From assembly GCA_947489315.1 (NCBI GenBank), contig CANLCX010000003.1, positions 427,165 to 491,164 of the forward strand: a stretch of DNA of 64,000 nucleotides, given 5' to 3'. This stretch comes from an uncultured Sphingomonadaceae bacterium (GTDB taxonomy: Bacteria > Pseudomonadota > Alphaproteobacteria > Sphingomonadales > Sphingomonadaceae). The notes under the pieces are model-generated. The model did no database searches. It was not told the DNA's origin and saw only the letters and a program-made list of their open reading frames with translations. A program made the position numbers and the translations under genes. Within the stretch, counting starts at the first letter, position 1. Every line of letters starts with the position of its first letter. Shown here piece by piece: positions 26,246 to 34,332 of this stretch.

Positions 26246-27212
26246 AATTATTGGGGCTGATGCCCCGGTCACCGTCGGATGGGAGAATATCGGCAGGGTC
26301 GAAGGCGGCCCCGTCAAACAGTTGGTCTTCACCTGGTTTCAACCCATGGTGCTGTTCGCGCTAATTGCTTTTTGGTACTACGCACCCAGCGAAATTGCTG
26401 TGGCGTCGACAGCCATCTGGATCGGCATATGTTTCAAGGTACTGCTGCTTGGACTGGAATGGGTCAACCCTCGCTATGAAAGCTGGCGCCTGACCTGGAA
26501 GGAATGTGCCACTGACGTCTTCTATGTCGCGCTCGGTTACACCCTGCTCAGCATGGTTGATAATTACATCGGCGGCGACGTCATGATTGAAGCGGTCCAA
26601 AACTCCTTTGACTGGGATAAATTCTCTTGGTTCACGGGATTGCCGCTGCTGGTTCAGGCCCTCATGATCTCGTTAATATTCGAGTTCGGTCAATATTGGA
26701 TGCATCGCGGCATGCATAACTGGCACCCCCTTTGGATTACGCATGCTCCACATCACTACATCACCCAATTGAACATCAACAAGGGCGCAGTTGGCAATCC
26801 GATCGAGCTATTCCTGATCGGGCTTGGTATCGGCGGCTTCTTTGACTTTATCCCGCGGGCCTTTCTGCTCGCCGGAGCCCTCGGTCTGGCAGTCGGCACC
26901 TACCAGCACATCAACGTGCGCTTTAACACTCCGCGCTGGTGGCGCTTCCTGTTCAACACTACTGAGCACCACAGCGTACACCACTCTCAAGACTACCAAG
27001 CCACCCGCAGCAATTATGGTGCCACATGGATCATTTTCGACCGCCTCTTCGGAACCTGTGTCGACGGGGAAGCGGAGCTGCTCGGAATGGAAGGCGGACG
27101 ACGTATGCCGATCAACGAGACGATGACCTTCCCTTTCACCGAAGGCTATAAGTCCATCAAGGAAAAGTTTCGAGGCCGTCAAGAGCAAACAACCACGCTG
27201 CCCGCCGAGTAG
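26220..27212 (+). CDS. sterol desaturase / fatty acid hydroxylase superfamily protein (copy 2)
   Basis: A 330-residue membrane di-iron oxygenase homologue paralogous to the protein at 11295-12308. It has four to five hydrophobic helices and the three histidine clusters HRGMH, HAPHH and HHSVHH. The open frame extends upstream to 25929, and an ATG at 26058 would give 384 residues, but that start lies upstream of the operator at 26066; I prefer ATG 26220, which gives the same N-terminal length as copy 1. It is the last gene of the locus. It probably hydroxylates or desaturates an aliphatic carbon; the substrate is unknown. Confidence 0.85.
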   Translation: MNGVRVGNRIIGADAPVTVGWENIGRVEGGPVKQLVFTWFQPMVLFALIAFWYYAPSEIAVASTAIWIGICFKVLLLGLEWVNPRYESWRLTWKECATDVFYVALGYTLLSMVDNYIGGDVMIEAVQNSFDWDKFSWFTGLPLLVQALMISLIFEFGQYWMHRGMHNWHPLWITHAPHHYITQLNINKGAVGNPIELFLIGLGIGGFFDFIPRAFLLAGALGLAVGTYQHINVRFNTPRWWRFLFNTTEHHSVHHSQDYQATRSNYGATWIIFDRLFGTCVDGEAELLGMEGGRRMPINETMTFPFTEGYKSIKEKFRGRQEQTTTLPAE

Positions 27213-27328
27213 CGGATCATTTTGTCTCTGTCAGAAACGACTTTCTCACGGCAAGGGCTATATTTGCTCCTGCTCGGGATGAAACCGCAGTCTTGCCTGT
27301 CTCCGAAAACTTGCAGGGGAAATTGGAA

Positions 27329-27991
27329 ATGAAATTGCCTTTCATCGACCGGATCTGGCGCGTGAAGGGTTCACTTACCCTCGAAGCTCCCCTGTCCCAA
27401 GAAGATGCTTTCGACAAGCTAGATCCATTGTTCCAAACGCACGGAACAAGCTATCAGATAGAAGGCGAAACACTGAAGTTCAGAAAGCATAACCCCGCCG
27501 CTCAAGACAAGCTGGCGACTTTCACCCGCGGTTCGCTGCGCGTCGTCAATCGAGAAGGGCGTTCGGAGCTCACCTACGACCTAACGAGTCCAGCATTGCT
27601 AGCCTGCTTTTTAGCGCCGCTACTGTTTCTGGCCTTTGGCCAGGCTACCATAGCCATTGGTGAGTATGAAAAGTCGAAAACCGAAGCCAGAGGGGATTCG
27701 GGGAAAGATTCTGAAAAGTCGGAAAAAGAAGACAAAGAAATAAAGCTGCACCCAATCGACATAGCCTTAGGCGCACCCGAACCCAAAAAACCTGATAAGA
27801 AAGACGAAGAGGAGGAGGATAAATTTTCACCCAAGGCCGCCAATATTTTGGCAGCAATTTTTGCCGCACTTTATCTGGGTGGGCGAATGCTCGAGCCATG
27901 GCTGATCAAATCAACCTTCCGCAAGAAACTATCAGGCATTCCCTTAACTAGCGATGGAAAACCCATCGATCGGATCGAGGAGCAATTATAA
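27329..27991 (+). CDS. membrane protein with charged linker, unknown function
   Basis: I do not recognise this family. The 220-residue product (ATG 27329 after TTGGAA) has a soluble N-terminal domain of about 85 residues, a hydrophobic segment (PALLACFLAPLLFLAFGQATIAI), then about 60 residues dominated by Lys, Glu and Asp, and a second hydrophobic segment (ANILAAIFAALYLGGRMLEPWL) before a basic tail. The charged linker would lie on one side of the inner membrane between two helices. Its stop codon overlaps the start of the next gene (TAATG), so the two are probably coupled. Confidence 0.7.
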   Translation: MKLPFIDRIWRVKGSLTLEAPLSQEDAFDKLDPLFQTHGTSYQIEGETLKFRKHNPAAQDKLATFTRGSLRVVNREGRSELTYDLTSPALLACFLAPLLFLAFGQATIAIGEYEKSKTEARGDSGKDSEKSEKEDKEIKLHPIDIALGAPEPKKPDKKDEEEEDKFSPKAANILAAIFAALYLGGRMLEPWLIKSTFRKKLSGIPLTSDGKPIDRIEEQL

Positions 27992-28662
27992 TGAAATTGA
28001 GGATGGCTGGCACGGGTCTGACGTTGACGATGTTATACATGGTCTGTTGCCCAGCACATGCAGCGGAATTTGTGGTAATCAGCACCCCAGCGGAGGTTAC
28101 AGACGGTGAGCCCGCTGCGGTGGCAGAATCCGTTACTATATCATCACTTGTCCCCGCAAATTTCGATGTTCCGATATTGGTTGAAACCGAAGGTTTCAAA
28201 CTTGTGCCGCTAGGCCCGGAACTAGTAAAAATTGATTTCGACGCCTACATGTCATCTATCGAACACATCCAAAAAACTTTCACGCGCAGCACCAATTGGC
28301 CTCATAAAGACATCTCCGATGCTGATGCCATGAAGGATATGGAAACCGAACAGGCCAGATTTGAGAATCGCGAATCATTTGCCTATGCGGTGCTCACACC
28401 AGATGGCAGTAGCGAGCGTGGTAGCTTATACGTCTATCCAAGTACTATTGAAGGTTATGATGCTGTGGTCAGAATGTGGGTGACCAAGGCCGAATATGAT
28501 GCTGGATTCGACGCCGCGCTTTATCAGTGGGCAACCAACTGGGTAGAGACAGATTGGCCGTTTGAAAAAGTTGCTTATCCTGGGCACGCGATAGATTGGG
28601 ATACTTGGGATGCCATGGTTGCGAAGGCTAATAAAGCAGCATCAGAAGAACAGAACGACTGA
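27991..28662 (+). CDS. exported GNAT-like protein, unknown function
   Basis: A 223-residue protein with a signal peptide (MKLRMAGTGLTLTMLYMVCCPAHAA) and a mature region whose last 130 residues resemble the protein at 3200-3688: ESFAYAVL, SLYVYP, VVRMWVTKAEYDAGF and WPFEKVAYPGHAIDWDTWD. This is the strand and helix order of a GNAT core, but without a recognisable acetyl-CoA loop. Acetyl-CoA is absent from the periplasm, so it is unlikely to be an acetyltransferase there. It is coupled by TAATG to the membrane protein upstream, which may be its partner. Confidence 0.72.
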   Translation: MKLRMAGTGLTLTMLYMVCCPAHAAEFVVISTPAEVTDGEPAAVAESVTISSLVPANFDVPILVETEGFKLVPLGPELVKIDFDAYMSSIEHIQKTFTRSTNWPHKDISDADAMKDMETEQARFENRESFAYAVLTPDGSSERGSLYVYPSTIEGYDAVVRMWVTKAEYDAGFDAALYQWATNWVETDWPFEKVAYPGHAIDWDTWDAMVAKANKAASEEQND

Positions 28663-28839
28663 AGGCTTGATCAGTTGAACTGACGGGGCTGAGCCTTTTC
28701 CTCCGAATATGAGCGGCACATTTTGGCAATTTTAAATCGTGTTAAAATGGCTCGAATTGGCCATATTCTCCCTTTTGCGCCAAGACCGGACATTCGGTAT
28801 TAGTCTAGCGAATGCTAAAAAGGGCACCATGGTGAGCAA

Positions 28840-29388
28840 ATGCTAGACACAGTTTTGATTGAGACAGAGAAATACATGCTTCGCAAGCTAGAGCCTGACG
28901 ACACTTCAGCGTTATTCGGGACACTTTCGAGCAAGAAGGAGTGTCGGTTTCTTTCGCGCCCGCATTTTGACAATGAAGCTGAGTTGCGTTCCTGGCTCAC
29001 AGATCCAGAATGGAATGGTCGAAGCTGGGTCGCAATTGATAAATCTGATGATGCAATTGTGGGCCGCTTTGTAGCTGTACCAACAAGTGATAATCACGTT
29101 ACAGAATTGGGATATATTACGGTATCCGATCGACAGGGCGAGGGGATCGCGCTCGCATGCACTGCCGCATTAATTACACATCTATTCGAACGAGAGAATC
29201 ACCGCCGGGTTTTCGCGGAGATTGATGCCAAAAACCTGGCTTCGATAGCACTAGCCGAACGATTGGGATTTACCCGCGAAGCCTGCCTGCGAGAGCATGA
29301 ACTCACGCATAATGGGCTTTGCGATATGCTGATTTTTGGACTGCTCCGCCGCGAATGGAGCAGTCTAGTCGGGAACCACCCAATATGA
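28840..29388 (+). CDS. GNAT family N-acetyltransferase, RimJ/RimL type
   Basis: A 182-residue acetyltransferase of the ribosomal-protein-acetylating subtype. It has the early LRKLEPDDTSALF strand-helix, ELGYITVSDRQGEGIA as the acetyl-CoA loop region (Q/R-x-x-G-x-G/A), HRRVFAEIDAKNLASIALAERLGF (motif B, with conserved Asn and Leu-Gly-Phe) and a C-terminal REWSS. The usual length is about 180 residues. It is monocistronic, and the acceptor is unknown. Confidence 0.85.
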   Translation: MLDTVLIETEKYMLRKLEPDDTSALFGTLSSKKECRFLSRPHFDNEAELRSWLTDPEWNGRSWVAIDKSDDAIVGRFVAVPTSDNHVTELGYITVSDRQGEGIALACTAALITHLFERENHRRVFAEIDAKNLASIALAERLGFTREACLREHELTHNGLCDMLIFGLLRREWSSLVGNHPI

Positions 29389-29473
29389 TCTAGTTAATTA
29401 CCGATTTTGGTGGAAAAGCCTTCATTTTGACCATCCGTTATTGGAGCCTTAGCTGACAAATAATCAGCCTTTT

Positions 29474-29543
29474 CCTAGCGTCCGCTTTTGCGCCCATAGC
29501 GGACATCGGCTTTGTGGCTGCTAAATCCCGAAAGCGGACACTA
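29474..29543. repeat. dispersed palindromic repeat, copy 4
   Basis: A full bipartite unit of about 70 bases between convergent genes: GCGTCCGCTTTTGCGCCC...GCGGACATC, then CCCGAAAGCGGACACTAG. It is the first copy after the repeat-free locus. Confidence 0.85.
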
Positions 29544-29638
29544 GAAAATACAAGTTTGAGCGTCTGCAATTGGGTGGAAAGCTGAAGTGCGGCTTTTAGG
29601 TGACAAGACCTGCCGCGCAATCCCGCTTTATGTGCAGA

Positions 29639-30727
29639 TCAATCAGCTTTGTTTTCGAGAAGCGGTAAAACATCGACCAGCGTCACATCGCGCATTTGCG
29701 CAAGATATGCTTCATAATAGCCCTTGTGCGAGGCACCGACTATCGCAAGCATTCGAGTTCCCGTCTGACGCCCCAGGACTTCCCTCATATTGGCGACCAT
29801 GCGTAAATTGCGTGTCTCCCAATACGCGACATAGCGCCTGCCATAACCTTCTGGCGAGGGTTCGGCGAGGGCCGCACCGAAATCCGACCGGTATTTAATC
29901 GCAGCATACGATGGCGAGTTGTAGGCGCGATACATGGCGAGCAACCCACCTGGCTGATTGAGACCGGCAGCAAGTGCCTCGGCCTCTTCGGATTGGGCCT
30001 TGGTAGCTGGGTTCTCCCAAGCCTCCATGATCGCGGCACCGAAAGCATCTTCGTCCGGCAACTCACCCATATAGGTTGACTGGTCGTCAACGCTCCAAAG
30101 CCGTTCGAGACCGGATGCCGCTGCCACTCGCGCCGCAACAGCGTCCGTCTCATTTTTTCGTGTTGCACGTTGCTTGAGAAGCGAAACAAGGTCTTCGGTC
30201 AAGTTCACATCAGCATGCCGCTCCTGCTCGGGCAAACGCAGCCATTGGACAAGCGCCGAACCGGGTTCCCCCGCAGCGAGAAAGACAGCCGCCAATTCTC
30301 GCCGTGTTCCGGGCGGCGGATCATCTTGCAGTTCGGTAAGCATCGTCTCCGCTTTGGTGTTGGCCGTAGGAACATCTAGACCGGTGACGGACGAGGCGAT
30401 CGAAACGTCGAAACAATAGCTTTCGATGGCCTGTTCATACCGTTCGGGCATGCGTCGCATTTTGTCGCAAAGAAGCCCGGAGTTGTTTTCGACCGCAATC
30501 GCCGTCGGAGCCCATTCGACGAGACGGCTGATGAGGGGATGCACCATTTCGACGCGAAAACTGTTGGGCAACTGCGACAAATGCGGAGTGCCAAGCACCG
30601 TAACGTCGTTCGGGGTTCCAACGGGTCGGTCGTCGAGTTCGCCGGGATCAAATGCTTGGTGATAATCTTGTGCCAAAACGGGGCTGGCTCCAAAGACGAG
30701 ACAGATAAAAAGAAGTCCTAATCTCAT
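29639..30727 (-). CDS. exported DUF5694-family protein (TraB/GumN-like)
   Basis: A 362-residue exported protein. ATG 30727 with GAGGCGG upstream gives a signal peptide MRLGLLFICLVFGASPVLAQ. The mature protein starts with a TVLGTPHLSQLP motif and ends with MLAIVGASHKGYYEAYL, the GxxH elements shared by DUF5694 and the TraB/ChaN superfamily, some members of which bind metal or act as peptidases. It is monocistronic. The molecular role is unknown. Confidence 0.8.
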   Translation of the reverse strand: MRLGLLFICLVFGASPVLAQDYHQAFDPGELDDRPVGTPNDVTVLGTPHLSQLPNSFRVEMVHPLISRLVEWAPTAIAVENNSGLLCDKMRRMPERYEQAIESYCFDVSIASSVTGLDVPTANTKAETMLTELQDDPPPGTRRELAAVFLAAGEPGSALVQWLRLPEQERHADVNLTEDLVSLLKQRATRKNETDAVAARVAAASGLERLWSVDDQSTYMGELPDEDAFGAAIMEAWENPATKAQSEEAEALAAGLNQPGGLLAMYRAYNSPSYAAIKYRSDFGAALAEPSPEGYGRRYVAYWETRNLRMVANMREVLGRQTGTRMLAIVGASHKGYYEAYLAQMRDVTLVDVLPLLENKAD

Positions 30728-31139
30728 TTTAACCGCCTCAGTGATGCAACACAGCTTTTCTGTCATTTTCGCAGTCGGTGGTCAAGCGCCCCATCTATGA
30801 CCGCTTTGGAACGTCGGATGAAATACATCGAATGACCGCTATTGGGTCGGCAGCTGACTGACAGCTTCTATATCTCTAGTGTCCGCTTTTGCACCCATAG
30901 CGGACACAAGCGTTGTGTCTGCAATACTAGCGCTGGCGAACCGGCCATCTTCGTGCAATTGTAAGGAATGATGATCCGTCGCGAGGATTCCAGAGAATAT
31001 GAAAGATCGTTTTGAACGCCACAAACAGGCATGGAATTCGGAAAAAATCCAGAAACTTCATGCCTTGGCGAAGAAGTGCTAGCAAGATGAGGCAACTAAT
31101 TTTTGTTTCCCGGCAACATCGCTGGATTGGCATCGACCT
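30728..31139. other. intergenic region upstream of the GPH transporter
   Basis: About 410 bases without a supported gene. It holds a half palindromic repeat at 30876-30907 and a 27-codon frame at 30999-31082 (MKDRFERHKQ...) that looks protein-like but has no strong binding site and no recognised family; it may be a remnant. The promoter of the transporter gene should lie near the right end. Confidence 0.45.
30876..30907. repeat. dispersed palindromic repeat, half copy 5
   Basis: Only the first half of the unit is present (GTCCGCTTTTGCACCC and GCGGACAC). Confidence 0.75.
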
Positions 31140-32579
31140 TTGAGATTGCGCGCCGTCGATAGAATTGCCTTTGGTATGGGCGGCGCCGTCTATGCTGTGA
31201 AAGAAGCGGCATATATCATGTTTGTGCTGCTTTTTTATACCCAGGTCCTGGGTTTGAGTGGTGCAGCAACCGGTGTTGCACTATTTCTGAGCATGGTCTG
31301 GGACGGAATCTCCGATCCGATAATGGGGACATGGTCTGACCGTTTTCGTAGCCGATGGGGGCGCCGCCATCCGTTCATGATCATCAGTGTCATTCCCCTG
31401 GGGCTGGGATTTATCGCGCTGTTTAATCCACCGCAATTTATCGCGGCCGAGGCCAGCTATCTTGCCGGCTGGCTGCTCGGCTGTTCGATCTGGATCCGCA
31501 CGGCGCTAACCGTTTTCTCGATCCCGCATCTGGCACTGGTCGCCGAAATTACACAAAATTATCATGAACGCAGCCGATTGCTGGGCATGCGAACCGGGTT
31601 CATGTTTTTACTGACGCTGCTGTTGCCAGCATTCAGCATGTATTTTCTTTTTTCGGAAACAGGTGGTCAGGATGGTCGGTTTGTTACCCAAAACTACGTG
31701 ACCTATGGTTGGATATCGGCTGGTCTTGTTTGGTCTGCGTCTTTCATCACGATCTGGGGGACCTGGAAATATATCGGCGACACCAAAGTAGCGACGGAAA
31801 AAATGCCCTCCAGCAAGGGACTGGGCGGAATGTGGCGAGATTTTCTGGCGACCTTTGCCAGCGTCAATTTCCGCAATTTGCTCTACTATGATCTCGCCGC
31901 ATCCTCCTCCTATGGCATTACCGTGGCGCTCAACATCATCATCTGGACCTATTATTGGGAACTGGACTCCAGCGAAACGGGCATGGTCTTAGGATTGTCA
32001 GTGATTTTGGCGGTGCCTTTGGCTCTTTTGACCCTCGGTCCTTTGGGGAGGCGCTGGCCAAAGCACAAAATCATAACTTTCGCCATCATATGCATGCTGA
32101 TCGACATAATGTGGCTGTTTCCGCTGCGCTTATTTGACCTTATCCCGGCCAACGGACATCCCTTCATTTTTTTCGCTCTCACCCTGCAAAATATGCTGTT
32201 TATGTATTTCTTCATCATGCGCATCGTTTCTGCCTATTCGATCACTGCGGACTTGACGGACGAGCATGAAGTGCGGTCGGGCAAAAGGCAGGAAGGCGGC
32301 TTTTATTCCGTTTTTGCGTTTACGGCCAAGCTGGGCACGGCGGTCGGCCCCTTATTCGGCGGTGTTGCGCTTGACCTGATCGGGCTCAACGAGGGGATGT
32401 TGCCAGGCCAGATTGATCAGCCTGTTCTGGACGGTTTGCTTTGGGCCATTTCAATTGGTGTCGTCCCGCTGATGTTGATCGCATTGTATTTCACAAGCCG
32501 CTTTTCGATGACCGAGCAGCAATTGCTGGAAATCCAGGAGAAAATCGCTGTGCGGATTAGGAAGGGCGGAACAGGTTAA
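31140..32579 (+). CDS. MFS transporter, glycoside-pentoside-hexuronide (GPH) family
   Basis: A 479-residue inner-membrane symporter with about twelve helices. It has the GPH signature after helix 2 (GISDPIMGTWSDRFRSRWGRRHPF) and further LGMRTGFMFLLTL and TADLTDEHEVRSGKRQEGGFYSVF segments, the last matching the family loop between helices 10 and 11. GPH proteins move sugars or related solutes with Na+ or H+; sphingomonad members are often of unknown substrate. No ATG lies near the expected N terminus; TTG 31140 or TTG 31146 fits best. It is monocistronic. Confidence 0.88.
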   Translation: MRLRAVDRIAFGMGGAVYAVKEAAYIMFVLLFYTQVLGLSGAATGVALFLSMVWDGISDPIMGTWSDRFRSRWGRRHPFMIISVIPLGLGFIALFNPPQFIAAEASYLAGWLLGCSIWIRTALTVFSIPHLALVAEITQNYHERSRLLGMRTGFMFLLTLLLPAFSMYFLFSETGGQDGRFVTQNYVTYGWISAGLVWSASFITIWGTWKYIGDTKVATEKMPSSKGLGGMWRDFLATFASVNFRNLLYYDLAASSSYGITVALNIIIWTYYWELDSSETGMVLGLSVILAVPLALLTLGPLGRRWPKHKIITFAIICMLIDIMWLFPLRLFDLIPANGHPFIFFALTLQNMLFMYFFIMRIVSAYSITADLTDEHEVRSGKRQEGGFYSVFAFTAKLGTAVGPLFGGVALDLIGLNEGMLPGQIDQPVLDGLLWAISIGVVPLMLIALYFTSRFSMTEQQLLEIQEKIAVRIRKGGTG

Positions 32580-32688
32580 TTTTTGAGCATTGCGAAGTTG
32601 CCCCAAGAAACGCACTCGGCAGTGATAATCCGAACGTGCAATCGCACGTTTTAGTTCCCACATTCTCTCCGATAGGATATCCACCCAA

Positions 32689-32742
32689 CATGACCTCAAA
32701 TATGTTGACATATACGTTGATGTCAACATATTTGAGGTCATG
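32689..32742. promoter_or_regulatory. perfect 23-bp inverted repeat over the MarR start codon
   Basis: Arm 32689-32711 is the exact reverse complement of arm 32720-32742 with an 8-base spacer. The core is TGTTGACAT...ATGTCAACA. The right arm includes GAGG and ends with the ATG start codon of the MarR gene (32740-32742). It can act as a DNA operator, and in mRNA the hairpin would hide the binding site and start codon. Confidence 0.85.
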
Positions 32743-33189
32743 CGAGAAGATCTTCCCCTTACTGTCACTCACGAAGTCAGAGACCGATGCCTTTGCCTGC
32801 ATCTCCAGCGGGCGGCGCGGGCCATCGGCCGCCGCTTTGACGAAGCGCTACGTCCGGTTGGTTTGACACATGGACAATATTCGCTGCTGGTTTCGCTAAA
32901 CCGCCCGGAGCCGCCGAAGATCGGAGACGTGGCCTATCTCCTCGCGATGGATCGCACCACGTTGACGGCGAACCTGAAGCCACTGGAGCGGCGTGGTCTG
33001 CTGAAAATGTGGAAAGACCCTCAGGACAAGCGCAACCGGCGGCTTGCGCTGACCGATGCCGGTCGCGATGTTCTCGTCCAAGCAGTACCGATCTGGCGAG
33101 ATACACATGATGAGGTTGATCGGCTATTGAGCGACAAGGATAGCGCTCCTCTGAAAACCGATCTGATGGCACTCTCCTTTGGTGCATAG
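32740..33189 (+). CDS. MarR-family transcriptional regulator
   Basis: A 149-residue MarR regulator of standard length. It has the N-terminal dimer helix (LCLHLQRAARAIGRRFDEAL), GLTHGQYSLLVSL, the recognition helix region (KIGDVAYLLAMDRTTLTANLKPLERRGLLK) and the wing DPQDKRNRRLALTDAGR. The start codon is the last three bases of a 23-bp inverted repeat, with GAGG only two bases away. A later start would truncate the first helix. No partner gene follows closely; the downstream ArsR unit has its own operator. Autoregulation through the palindrome is likely. Confidence 0.88.
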   Translation: MREDLPLTVTHEVRDRCLCLHLQRAARAIGRRFDEALRPVGLTHGQYSLLVSLNRPEPPKIGDVAYLLAMDRTTLTANLKPLERRGLLKMWKDPQDKRNRRLALTDAGRDVLVQAVPIWRDTHDEVDRLLSDKDSAPLKTDLMALSFGA

Positions 33190-33300
33190 AGTCGAATCCG
33201 ATTTGATTTTGTGATGGTGCCGCCACAAGTAAACGTTTGATATAATTGCAAAAGCAGTCATTTTGAGAGTATGGGACATTTTCAAAAGTTAGCCATTGAC

Positions 33301-33326
33301 CTAAGTGTTTAGCATGATACACTTAG
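33301..33326. promoter_or_regulatory. ArsR-gene operator palindrome
   Basis: A perfect 8-base inverted repeat, CTAAGTGT (33301-33308) and ACACTTAG (33319-33326), separated by ten bases. It ends four bases before the ArsR start codon and overlaps a TTGACC that could be a -35 box. It is typical of an autoregulatory site. Confidence 0.7.
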
Positions 33327-33330
33327 CTAT

Positions 33331-33675
33331 ATGGCTTACCAACAAACGGCATTAGATACAGTTTTTCATGCTCTGGCAGACCCAACGCGGCGAGCAGTGG
33401 TTCAAAAACTTGTGCAAGGCTCGGCTTCGGTAATGGAATTGGCCGAGCCGTTCGAAATGGCGTTGCCATCCTTCATGAAGCACGTTCAGGTGCTCGAAAC
33501 TTCCGGTTTGATCAGATCGCAAAAGACTGGACGTGTCAGGACTTGCGAAATTAATCCAGAGCGTTTGGGCGCTGCTGAAACATGGATAAATGAACAACGT
33601 GCTCTGTGGGTTGGTCGAACAGATCGATTGACCGATCATGTTGAAACATTAGCAACTAAGAAAGAAACAAAATGA
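33331..33675 (+). CDS. ArsR-family transcriptional regulator
   Basis: A 114-residue winged-helix repressor (ALADPTRRAVVQKLVQGSASVMELAEPFEMALPSFMKHVQVLETSGLIRS). It lacks the cysteine metal-site motif (ELCVCDL) of metal-sensing ArsR proteins and belongs to the subgroup paired with SRPBCC proteins. It overlaps the downstream SRPBCC gene by four bases. There is almost no room for a leader before its ATG, so the transcript may be leaderless. Confidence 0.9.
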   Translation: MAYQQTALDTVFHALADPTRRAVVQKLVQGSASVMELAEPFEMALPSFMKHVQVLETSGLIRSQKTGRVRTCEINPERLGAAETWINEQRALWVGRTDRLTDHVETLATKKETK

Positions 33676-34145
33676 ACTCGAAAATTGATGGCAAAGATTT
33701 ATCGGTTACTCGCATCATCAAAGCTTCACCTAGTCTTGTATGGGCGGCGTGGAAAGAACCTGAACAATTTGTGAAATGGTGGGCTCCAGCTCCTGTAGTC
33801 ACAATTTCCAACAAGCATGACTTCTTCGCCGGAGGCGGTTTTGACACAACAATGCGCTTACCAGATGGTACGATGATGGAGGGAGGTGAGGGCTGCTTCC
33901 TTGAAGTGATTGAAAACGAGCGCATTGTTTTCTCAGATGCACTGCAAGGCGGTTGGAGACCAAATGAGGAGGCGTTCTTCTCAGCCATTATCACGCTGGA
34001 AGATCATCCAGAAGGAACCCTTTACAAAGCGATCGCGCTTCACAAGAACGATGAAGATCGACAAAAACATGCTGAGATGGGCTTCTTGGACGGCTGGAGC
34101 ACTGCCCTCACACAACTGGCGGAGCTGGTAGAGAACGATGTTTAG
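33672..34145 (+). CDS. SRPBCC (AHSA1-like) domain protein
   Basis: A 157-residue START/Bet v1-like protein of the AHSA1 type, with the usual opening SVTRIIKASPSLVWAAWKEPEQFVKWWAP and closing MGFLDGWSTALTQLAELV. Such proteins have a hydrophobic ligand pocket. It is translationally coupled (ATGA) to the ArsR gene, a widespread two-gene unit in which the small-ligand role is not settled. Confidence 0.9.
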   Translation: MNSKIDGKDLSVTRIIKASPSLVWAAWKEPEQFVKWWAPAPVVTISNKHDFFAGGGFDTTMRLPDGTMMEGGEGCFLEVIENERIVFSDALQGGWRPNEEAFFSAIITLEDHPEGTLYKAIALHKNDEDRQKHAEMGFLDGWSTALTQLAELVENDV

Positions 34146-34191
34146 GATATCCGCGCCTTCGACCTAATACATTGGACTTGCTCATCAAAAT

Positions 34192-34257
34192 CTAGCGTCC
34201 GCTTTCGGGATGTAGCGGTCACAACGCTAGCGTCCGCTTAGGTCGCAAAAGCGGACA
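34192..34257. repeat. dispersed palindromic repeat, copy 6
   Basis: A full unit between convergent genes: GTCCGCTTTCGGGATG, then GCTAGCGTCCGCTTAGG and CGCAAAAGCGGACAT. Confidence 0.85.
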
Positions 34258-34332
34258 TCACATGAAAACCAAATCCCAATACAGCCTAATCGCCAACAAA
34301 GTGAAGCAACCTGTCGGCTCAACATCTTCCGT

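Noticed and set aside
28740..28810. Thirteenth copy of the palindromic repeat (TTTTGCGCC...CGGACATTC)
   Set aside because: Too degraded: only about half of one arm is recognisable.
30999..31082. 27-codon small gene (MKDRFERHKQ...)
   Set aside because: Protein-like composition, but the binding site is weak and no family is recognised. More likely a remnant.
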